From positions 1 through 44,052 of the forward strand of contig JAPLPO010000024.1 in assembly GCA_026400155.1 (NCBI GenBank): a DNA stretch of 44,052 nt, written 5' to 3'. Positions 35,720-43,141 of the stretch are shown here, piece after piece. A model generated the notes under the pieces. That model was given only the letters and a program-made list of their open reading frames with translations, did no database searches and had not been told where the DNA came from. Position 1 is the stretch's first letter. Each line of letters opens with the position of its first letter. The DNA comes from Burkholderiales bacterium (lineage in GTDB: Bacteria > Pseudomonadota > Gammaproteobacteria > Burkholderiales > Burkholderiaceae_C). A program made the position numbers and the translations under genes.

Positions 35720-37846
35720 ATGTCAGTAATTAACACCAACGTCAAAGCCCTGGCCGCTCAAGCGTCCATGAGCAACGTGAACAAGTCAATGGAAACTGCC
35801 ATGGAGCGACTCTCCACTGGTATCCGTATCAATTCTGCAAAAGACGATGCAGCCGGTTTGGCCATTGCACTTCGCATGACCGCAGACATTCGCGGCACTG
35901 CTGTTGCTATTCGCAACGCGAACGACGCGATTTCATTGTCACAAACTGCTGAAGGCGGTTTGGGTCAAATCAATGACATTTTGCAGCGCATGCGTGAGTT
36001 GGCTGTGCAGTCTTCTAACGGCACTGCTTCTGCAGACAACCGTGCAGCTTCACAGCTTGAAATTTCACAGCTTAAACAAGAGATTGACACTATTGCATCT
36101 AGGACAAACTTCAATGGTATCAAGCTGCTTGATGGAACTGCTGCGAAAATGACTATCCAAACTGGTGTAAATTCAGGCGATTCTATGGTTATGCAAATCA
36201 GTGCTGCTCGAACGCAAGACATTGGACTTGGTGGAAGGTCGTCTCTTACTGCAACAGGTTTAAGCGGAACAGCTGGCTCGCTAGCAAAACCAATTGCAGC
36301 TGGAGATCTTACAATCAATGGTGTTGCCGTTGGTGCAAGTTCTGCTCTTGATGATAATCTCTCTTCTGGCGATAAAGCTTCTAGCGCGATAGCCAAAGTA
36401 GCTGCTATCAATGCTGTTGCCTCTCAAACTGGTGTAGTTGCTTCTATTGGTAAAACGGTAGTATCTGGCAAAGATCAAACTGCTGCTGCCCTTACAGGTA
36501 CCATTACAATTAATGGTGTGGCCACTGGTTCATTTTCCACTACTGCAGATGCTGGTGTAAGTCGTGCAAACTCTGTTGCTGCCATCAATTTAATTACTGC
36601 TCAAACTGGTGTGCGCGCAGTGGATACAGGCGACGTCAAGAAGGGTGTCCAGTTAATTGCTGATGATGGAAGAAATATAACTGTTGCATTTACTACTTTG
36701 ACTGACGCTGCAACTGGTGTAGGAAGTGCTGGCGTTACCACTGCTTCTTATCAATTGACAAGTACTTCTGGAGCTCCTATGGTTCTAGGATCGTCCAGCA
36801 ATGGAACAATTGCAAACGCAGGTCTTGTAGCAGGTACCTTTGAAGCAAATACATCGACTGTCACCAGTGTTTCGCGCGCTGTAGGCGCCACAGCAGTTGC
36901 TCCAACTGCTGCTACTACAGGTATTTTGGAAGCTGGAACTATGCGGATTAATGGCATCGCAATTGATGCAGCTGTCTCCGCCTCAGATACAGCATCTGAC
37001 ACACAAGCTACATCTTCTACAAAGTCAGCCAGTGCTATTGCTATAGCTGCAGCCATTAATGCAAAAACCAGCTTAACAGGTGTTACAGCCAAGGCTGAAC
37101 CAAACACGATTGTTGGTGATACTTTTACAGCTGCCGCTTTAGCTGCCAAAGTCTTGAATATTAATGGTGTGGCTGTTACTCTTACAACAACCACAGCTTC
37201 CACTCGTGGTGATGTTGTGTCTGAAATTAATAAAGTTAGTGGCCAAACTGGTGTTGTTGCTTCAGACAATGGCCGTGGCTTAACACTAACAGCTGCAGAC
37301 GGACGCAACATTTCTCTTTCATCAGATTCAGGTGGGGCAGAAGCAAACTATGGTTTGAAATCAGGCTCAGCCTTAATGACTGTTGGAACTAAAGCAAATG
37401 CTGTTACAACCTATGCTGCAGTTACTTTAAAGTCAGACCAAAGTTTTTCTGTCGAAGGTGGTTCTGATGGAAATGCTAGCTTTGAAAAGTTAGGTTTTAA
37501 AACCGGAACAGTTGGCGGAAGTAACAATGGCGTTAAGGTAGCAAACGTTGATGTTTCAACTATGGCTGGAGCTCAAATAGCAATTACTGCTCTGGACGCA
37601 GCCATGAAAACGGTCTCTATGAGCCAAGCGCAACTTGGTGCTTATCAAAACCGTTTGGATTCAGCGATTGCCAACTTGACAGAAGGCAGTACCAACATGA
37701 ATGCCTCCAGAAGCCGTGTACTGGATACGGACTACGCTAAGGAAAGTACGAATTTGGCCAAGGCACAAATTATTTCTCAAGCTGCTACAGCTATGTTGGC
37801 GCAAGCTAACCAGTCTGCACAATCTGTGTTGGCTTTGCTTAAGTAA
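35720..37846 (+). CDS. fliC: Flagellin 1, enlarged central domain
   Basis: 708 aa; N-term SVINTNVKALAAQASMSNVNKSMETAMERLSTGIRINSAKDDAAGLAIA; C-term AQIISQAATAMLAQANQSAQSVLALLK. Confidence 0.97.
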   Translation: MSVINTNVKALAAQASMSNVNKSMETAMERLSTGIRINSAKDDAAGLAIALRMTADIRGTAVAIRNANDAISLSQTAEGGLGQINDILQRMRELAVQSSNGTASADNRAASQLEISQLKQEIDTIASRTNFNGIKLLDGTAAKMTIQTGVNSGDSMVMQISAARTQDIGLGGRSSLTATGLSGTAGSLAKPIAAGDLTINGVAVGASSALDDNLSSGDKASSAIAKVAAINAVASQTGVVASIGKTVVSGKDQTAAALTGTITINGVATGSFSTTADAGVSRANSVAAINLITAQTGVRAVDTGDVKKGVQLIADDGRNITVAFTTLTDAATGVGSAGVTTASYQLTSTSGAPMVLGSSSNGTIANAGLVAGTFEANTSTVTSVSRAVGATAVAPTAATTGILEAGTMRINGIAIDAAVSASDTASDTQATSSTKSASAIAIAAAINAKTSLTGVTAKAEPNTIVGDTFTAAALAAKVLNINGVAVTLTTTTASTRGDVVSEINKVSGQTGVVASDNGRGLTLTAADGRNISLSSDSGGAEANYGLKSGSALMTVGTKANAVTTYAAVTLKSDQSFSVEGGSDGNASFEKLGFKTGTVGGSNNGVKVANVDVSTMAGAQIAITALDAAMKTVSMSQAQLGAYQNRLDSAIANLTEGSTNMNASRSRVLDTDYAKESTNLAKAQIISQAATAMLAQANQSAQSVLALLK

Positions 37847-37890
37847 ACTTAGGCTCCAAGGGTTGCTTGGTTTAATCTACCAAGCCCTTC

Positions 37891-37927
37891 AAAAAGCCAC
37901 TGGCGTTACTGCCAGTGGCTTTTTTTT
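37891..37927 (+). terminator. Rho-independent terminator after fliC1
   Basis: AAGCCACTGGC-GTTACT-GCCAGTGGCTT followed by T7; perfect 11-bp stem. Confidence 0.95.
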
Positions 37928-38002
37928 GCCACTTTTTCTGCCAAAACGGCAACGCACTGCCACCTTCCGTCAGTCTTTCGACACAAAGTGGCAAGTAAAA
38001 GC

Positions 38003-38018
38003 TGGCACCCCTCTTGCT
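38003..38018 (+). promoter_or_regulatory. sigma54 promoter for TPR gene (and possibly fliC2)
   Basis: TGGCACC-CCTC-TTGCT, GG-N10-GC spacing, 75 nt upstream of the TPR ORF. Confidence 0.8.
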
Positions 38019-38092
38019 CCATACCCTGTATTCGCATCAGCAGCCTTGATTCCATTCAATTTGCTGGTGTTCATTAACTACAGGAGCTAGAC

Positions 38093-38563
38093 ATGCACAT
38101 TGAATTACAACAGGCCATGCAACACTTGGTTGCAGAAAAATCTTTGAACCTCAAAGAAGTTTCTCGCTTTACACCAGTAGATTTCCGTCTGGGCATTCAG
38201 TACCTCGTTGCTCAAGATCAACCCGACTTAGCTCAGGCCTTAGCTGAAGCCGGTTTAGCTTTATATCCTTTAAGTGAAGACATTCTGGCCATCTCTGGCC
38301 TCTTGGCCATTACCCGTGAAGACTGGTCTCTTGCTGTCGAAATTTTGCAAGACCTGGTTTCTATTCAAAACAACCGAGTTCAACCCATGACTTACCAAAT
38401 GTTGGCACGTGCACTGGCTTGCAACCTCGACATCGCTGAAGCACACCAAGTGCTTGAGACCGCTTTACAAATATGGCCAAACGACGCCACATTGATTCAA
38501 GAACGCAACGCCATGGCCACAGCAGTTCAGGACGCCATGCCTGCATCTACCTTAACCAATTAA
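38093..38563 (+). CDS. Small TPR-like protein between the two flagellins
   Basis: 156 aa; alpha-helical repeats resembling TPR / SycD-LcrH chaperones (LAQALAEAGLALYPLSEDILAISGLLAITREDWSLAVEILQDL...LARALACNLDIAEAHQVLETALQIWPND). Confidence 0.75.
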   Translation: MHIELQQAMQHLVAEKSLNLKEVSRFTPVDFRLGIQYLVAQDQPDLAQALAEAGLALYPLSEDILAISGLLAITREDWSLAVEILQDLVSIQNNRVQPMTYQMLARALACNLDIAEAHQVLETALQIWPNDATLIQERNAMATAVQDAMPASTLTN

Positions 38564-38593
38564 TTTTAGTAATTGAACTAACGGCAAAAAAGC

Positions 38594-38635
38594 GGCAACG
38601 TGTTGCCATAAAGCAATAAATCGCAACACCTTGCC
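38594..38635 (+). promoter_or_regulatory. Long inverted repeat/hairpin in the leader of fliC2
   Basis: Arms GGCAACGTGTTGC (38594-38606) and GCAACACCTTGCC (38623-38635), 12/13 complementary, 16-nt loop. Confidence 0.7.
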
Positions 38636-38658
38636 ACTAGCCCCCTTAGGAGACTCTC

Positions 38659-40971
38659 ATGACCGTCATAAATACCAACGTCAAAGCCTTGTACACGCAA
38701 TCGGCGCTAAAGGTGTCCAACCGCGACAGCCAAATTGCCATGCAACAGCTGTCCACCGGCAAACGCATCAATTCGTCCAAAGACGATGCCGCCGGCTTGG
38801 CCATTGCAGCGCGGATGACTCAAAACATCCAAGGCTTGAAGCAAGCGGTTCGCAATGCAGGTGATGCGATCTCCATGATTCAAACGGCTGAGGGCGCCAC
38901 ACAAGAAATTACGGTCATGCTACAGCGCATGTCTGAATTGGCGGTACAGGCTGCCAACTCAACTTATTCAAGTGACCAACGCGGCTACTTGGACCAAGAG
39001 TTTCAACAGCTCAAGCAAGAGATTGTGCGAATTTCCAATACACACGAGTGGAATGGTTTTCCTATTTTGAACGGCAAAGCAGGCACGCCAGTTGGATCCC
39101 CTAAAACAGAAACGAACCTAAGAGCCGGTGTAAGTGCGACTTCAACAGTCAAAGCCTTGTTGGCGGGTGACCTGGAAATTCAAACTGCCAAAGGCTCATT
39201 TGCCATTCCCGCATCTTTGGCACTAAACGATCCCAAAAGCAGTGCGTTGGCATCAGGCAGCAACAAGGCTGCCAGTGCAATTGCCATTGCAGCAGCCATC
39301 AATGAGCAAATTGGCGAAACCGGTGTGAATGCAACGGCCAACAGTGCTGTCATTTCTGCTACCAAAACCACGGTTGGCACAACCTCCATACAAACTGATC
39401 TGTACGTTAACGGCGAACGAGTCTCTTTAAGTTTGTCTGCAGGGCAAACCGCCAGTGAGCGTCGTCAATATGTCATGGAAAGTATCAACTCGAGTACGGC
39501 TACGCATGGCGTGCTGGCAGGTGACAGCGGAAACGGTGGATTGACACTTAAAACCACAGACGGGCGAAATATTTCCGTTTGGTACGACTCTACGGTTGTA
39601 GGCGGCACAGACTTTGGTTTGGGTTTAGACACAGCCACACCCTCTAACCCACTGGGTGTCACTGGCATTGCCGGTGCATCAGCAATTTCTGCAGGAAGCC
39701 TTGAGAGCTCTACCATCACTTTCGCTGCTTTAACTGCTGGCCAACGCGTTACTGTCAATGGTTTGTCTTTTACATCTAAAGGCGCCACAACGGCTGAACA
39801 AGTTGCTGCTGCGTTCAAAGATTTAAAATCTGGTATGACTGCTATTGCAGCCACAGCTGGTAACTCAACCAGTGCCGCACTAGGAACCTTCTCTGGCACT
39901 TTTGCCGAAGGTTTTGAAACCGGCAAAGCTACCACCACCGCAGTTACAGCAACTGCCGTAGGAAAAGGCAATGTCACAGATATCAGCATTTCTGCTACCA
40001 CTGCACCTTCGGTAGTTACTACAGCAGGCTCTGGTACGGCAAAAGAGACTTCGATTATAAAATTCAACCCATTGGCTGCTGGCGAATCAGTTACCGTCAA
40101 TGGCTTAACTTACACTGCAAAAAACAGCTTAAGCGCTAATCAAGTAGCGGCCGCTTTTGCTAGCTTAACATCAGGTATAACCGCAGCTGCAGCCACAACT
40201 GCCAACAGTGCAAGTGCGGCACTTGGAACTTTTTCTGGGACAGCATTTTCTGCAGGATTTACCACTGGCGTAGCAAGTGGCTCTAGCATCACAGCAACCA
40301 GTGTAACCCTCGCAGACGTAGGTGACATCGCAGTGACTGCCAGTCTTACGCCTCCCACTGCTAGCACTACGGATGGTATTAGCGTTGCAGCTTCAACGGT
40401 TTATGGCACTGTCACTTTAACTTCTAACGAACCATTTACCGTCAAACCTGGTGCCAATGCCTACCCACAAGGTATAGCGCCTGCGGCAGACCCCACATAC
40501 TCAAACTTCACTGCTCTTGGCTTCGAATCCAAAACCATCAATCCAAAGAACATTGGTCGTTTGAGTTTCCAAGTTGGACCTGCAGAAAATCAGCTCATCA
40601 CCATTGACATGGCCGATTTTGGGCCTAATGGCGACATCACTGGCCCCATTACCAGCGAAAAAGCACCGACCAACTTGCTCAGCATGCAATCTGCCAACGA
40701 CGTGATCATGAACGTGAACAAGTCATTGGACCGCATTGCTTCAACACGTGCCACCATGGGTGCCGTCATGAACCGCTTGGAACACGTGATTGACAACTTG
40801 ACCAACGTGGTCATGAACTCCGAAGCTTCACGCAGCCAGATTGAAGATGCCGATTACGCACAGGCTTCTACCGAGTTGGCCCGTACGCAAATCATGCAAC
40901 AAGCCGCTACGGCCGTGTTGGCTCAAGCCAATACGTCACAGCAGACGGTGCTCAAGCTGTTGCAGGGTTAA
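38659..40971 (+). CDS. Flagellin 2, enlarged, with internal duplicated module
   Basis: 770 aa; flagellin N-term TVINTNVKALYTQSALKVSNRDSQIAMQQLSTGKRINSSKDDAAGLAIAARMT and C-term AQASTELARTQIMQQAATAVLAQANTSQQTVLKLLQG. Confidence 0.96.
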   Translation: MTVINTNVKALYTQSALKVSNRDSQIAMQQLSTGKRINSSKDDAAGLAIAARMTQNIQGLKQAVRNAGDAISMIQTAEGATQEITVMLQRMSELAVQAANSTYSSDQRGYLDQEFQQLKQEIVRISNTHEWNGFPILNGKAGTPVGSPKTETNLRAGVSATSTVKALLAGDLEIQTAKGSFAIPASLALNDPKSSALASGSNKAASAIAIAAAINEQIGETGVNATANSAVISATKTTVGTTSIQTDLYVNGERVSLSLSAGQTASERRQYVMESINSSTATHGVLAGDSGNGGLTLKTTDGRNISVWYDSTVVGGTDFGLGLDTATPSNPLGVTGIAGASAISAGSLESSTITFAALTAGQRVTVNGLSFTSKGATTAEQVAAAFKDLKSGMTAIAATAGNSTSAALGTFSGTFAEGFETGKATTTAVTATAVGKGNVTDISISATTAPSVVTTAGSGTAKETSIIKFNPLAAGESVTVNGLTYTAKNSLSANQVAAAFASLTSGITAAAATTANSASAALGTFSGTAFSAGFTTGVASGSSITATSVTLADVGDIAVTASLTPPTASTTDGISVAASTVYGTVTLTSNEPFTVKPGANAYPQGIAPAADPTYSNFTALGFESKTINPKNIGRLSFQVGPAENQLITIDMADFGPNGDITGPITSEKAPTNLLSMQSANDVIMNVNKSLDRIASTRATMGAVMNRLEHVIDNLTNVVMNSEASRSQIEDADYAQASTELARTQIMQQAATAVLAQANTSQQTVLKLLQG
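39709..40380 (+). repeat. Tandem duplication of a ~110-aa module inside fliC2
   Basis: Copy 1 TAGQRVTVNGLSFTSKGATTAEQVAAAFKDLKSGMTAIAATAGNSTSAALGTFSGTFAEGFETG; copy 2 AAGESVTVNGLTYTAKNSLSANQVAAAFASLTSGITAAAATTANSASAALGTFSGTAFSAGFTTG. Confidence 0.9.
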
Positions 40972-41030
40972 ACCTTTTAGGATTCCCTTTAGGAGTCCCT
41001 TTAGGCTTCGTTCATTAGCGGAAACGCTGG

Positions 41031-41070
41031 TGCTTGAAACTTTTCTAAGTTTCAAGTGCTGGCTTTTTCA
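41031..41070 (+). terminator. Rho-independent terminator after fliC2
   Basis: CTTGAAACTT-TTCT-AAGTTTCAAG followed by TGCTGGCTTTTT. Confidence 0.75.
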
Positions 41071-41159
41071 CGCGGGTTTAGATCAGTTTGTACCCCACAA
41101 ACTGTCGGTTAATTGACAAAAATCCCCTTTTATTTAGCCATTAAGTACTCAATTTAACA

Positions 41160-41175
41160 TGGCACGGCCATTGCT
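41160..41175 (+). promoter_or_regulatory. sigma54 promoter for second bEBP-fliE-fliF operon
   Basis: TGGCACG-GCCA-TTGCT, consensus match. Confidence 0.9.
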
Positions 41176-41216
41176 ACTACTCATGCATTCACATGCACAT
41201 GAGGCACCAGAAAGCA

Positions 41217-42710
41217 ATGAGCTCTATTCATACCGCGCAACAAGTTCTGTGGCTGGACCCGATCCAGCCCTTAGACGCGCCTGAGCACGCGCAACTTACA
41301 GCGGCGGGTTTGTCTGTTCGCTGTATCAGCACACTTGACGAACTTCAGTCCGCCTTAAGCCACGGCCAAACGGCGGCTTTGGTGCTTCGCCACGACACCA
41401 CCTTAGATTTGCTGCAAAGCTGCCAAAACCTCATGCTGCGTGCAGGTTGTGCTGTGCCTGTGGTGTGCCGCGTCGATCGCCGTCACTTAGAGCTGGCCGT
41501 TCAAGCCATGCGCCAAGGTGCCGCACATGTGTTGGCCACCGACGACTGGTCTGCCGCTTCTTGGCAAATGGCGCATCAAGCCATTCAAGCTTTGCGTTTG
41601 TCTTCTTCTGCTGCATCCATGGTGGCGCGCATGGCACCCCCTTCTGAGGTGGTGGCTGCCGCTGCACCCCAAAAGAGTGTGGTGTATGTCGATCCTGTGA
41701 GCCGTCACTTGCTGGCTTTGGCACAGCGTGTGGCCCAAGCCAACGTGACGGCCCTCATTGAAGGCCCCACGGGTGCCGGTAAAGAAATTTTGGCGCGTGT
41801 GTTGCACGAGTCTTCCAAGCGTGCACGTGGCCCGTTTGTGGGTTTGAACTGCGCAGCTTTGCCAGAGCACCTCATTGACGATATGTTGTTTGGCCACGAA
41901 AAAGGCGCGTTCACGGGCGCACAAAAAGATTTCAAGGGTTTGTTTGAACAAGCCCAAGGTGGCACTTTGTTCTTGGACGAAATTGGCGAAATGCCTTTGC
42001 ACTTGCAATCTAAGTTGCTGCGCGTATTGCAAGAGCGCTTGCTCACGCGCTTGGGTTCTGAGCGCCAAGTGGCCATTGATGTGCGCATCATTGCCGCCAC
42101 CAACAAAGATTTGCGTGTAGCCATCTCAGAGCGCGAGTTCCGTGAAGATTTGTATTTCCGCATTAGCACATTCAAATTGCGTGTACCGCCACTGCGCGAA
42201 CGCAAAGGCGATATCTTGCCTTTGGTGGCCAGCTTGTTAATGCGTCATGCACCCAACGCACAAGAATTTACCTTGAGCGATGAAGCTCAAGCGCAGCTCT
42301 TGTCTTACCCATGGCCAGGCAATGTGCGTGAATTAGAAAACGTGGTGCAACGCGCTGTGGTTTTGTGCGCTGACCAGCACATTGATACGCAACACCTGAT
42401 GTTTGACGACACCGCCGATTTGCAAATGAGCATGTCGTCTGACTTGCCAGAAGTACCTGTCTCTGCGTTTGCCATGCCCACTGAGGCCCTGCGCTACCCA
42501 GACACCAGCCATGCCGAAGACAGCGCGGTCATTGCGTCTAACTTGCAAGAAGCTGTGAAAACCAGCGAGCACCAAATGATTTTGGCAGCCATCCAAACCA
42601 CCGAAAGCCGGATGGAAGCTGCCGCCAAGTTGGGCATCAGCCCACGCACGCTGCGTTACAAACTCGCCAAGCTCAAAGCTGAGAACGGCACCATGGCCTG
42701 GGCCGCTTAA
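41217..42710 (+). CDS. sigma54-dependent activator, FlrC/FleR-like, with degenerate receiver domain
   Basis: [58 protein letters not shown] track start 41193; ATG 41217 (MSSIHTAQQVLWLD) is a plausible start given the promoter position. Confidence 0.88.
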   Translation: MSSIHTAQQVLWLDPIQPLDAPEHAQLTAAGLSVRCISTLDELQSALSHGQTAALVLRHDTTLDLLQSCQNLMLRAGCAVPVVCRVDRRHLELAVQAMRQGAAHVLATDDWSAASWQMAHQAIQALRLSSSAASMVARMAPPSEVVAAAAPQKSVVYVDPVSRHLLALAQRVAQANVTALIEGPTGAGKEILARVLHESSKRARGPFVGLNCAALPEHLIDDMLFGHEKGAFTGAQKDFKGLFEQAQGGTLFLDEIGEMPLHLQSKLLRVLQERLLTRLGSERQVAIDVRIIAATNKDLRVAISEREFREDLYFRISTFKLRVPPLRERKGDILPLVASLLMRHAPNAQEFTLSDEAQAQLLSYPWPGNVRELENVVQRAVVLCADQHIDTQHLMFDDTADLQMSMSSDLPEVPVSAFAMPTEALRYPDTSHAEDSAVIASNLQEAVKTSEHQMILAAIQTTESRMEAAAKLGISPRTLRYKLAKLKAENGTMAWAA

Positions 42711-42719
42711 GGGGAACAC

Positions 42720-43091
42720 ATGATGGAAAAAATTAACTCCCAAGGCAACATTCAATCGATGTTGCAAACCCTTCGCTCTTATCAAAGTCAAGCTGCTGGC
42801 GGCATGGACGATGAAGGCAATAAAGTTGGCAACCTCAACGGCCTGAGTGGCTCCAAAAGCACAGAAGGTCCTTCTGGCTTTAGTGATTTGGTTCGCCAAA
42901 CAGTCAACAAGGTGAACGAAAACCAAATGCATGCCTCCAAGATGGCCTCCTCTTATGAGCGCGGCGAAGGCGTACCGCTCACCGATGTGGTACTGAGCAT
43001 GCAAAAGTCATCTTTGAGCTTTGAGGCCACTTTGCAAGTGCGCAACAAGGTGCTCAAGGCCTACGAAGACATTTTGAATATGCCTGTTTAA
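42720..43091 (+). CDS. fliE: Hook-basal body protein FliE
   Basis: 123 aa; C-term VLSMQKSSLSFEATLQVRNKVLKAYEDILNMPV. Confidence 0.95.
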   Translation: MMEKINSQGNIQSMLQTLRSYQSQAAGGMDDEGNKVGNLNGLSGSKSTEGPSGFSDLVRQTVNKVNENQMHASKMASSYERGEGVPLTDVVLSMQKSSLSFEATLQVRNKVLKAYEDILNMPV

Positions 43092-43141
43092 GGCTCATTT
43101 CGAGTAGCTAATTTAAAAGATACGACTGAGAGATTTCAAAC

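Noticed and set aside
37701-38090. 129-aa plus-strand ORF spanning fliC1 end and intergenic region
   Set aside because: Out of frame with fliC1, runs through a strong terminator and the sigma54 promoter; no protein features.
38594-38610. GGCAACGTGTTGC considered as a sigma54 promoter for fliC2
   Set aside because: GG to GC spacing is 9 rather than 10 nt; better explained as a hairpin arm.
39465-40100. 211-aa and other minus-strand ORFs inside flagellin genes (also 36751..37311)
   Set aside because: Val/Ala/Pro-rich shadows caused by Ala/Thr codon bias of the flagellin coding strand.
39709-40380. Repeats in fliC2 considered as CRISPR or mobile element
   Set aside because: They are in-frame coding duplications of a protein module; no uniform spacer/repeat structure or terminal inverted repeats.
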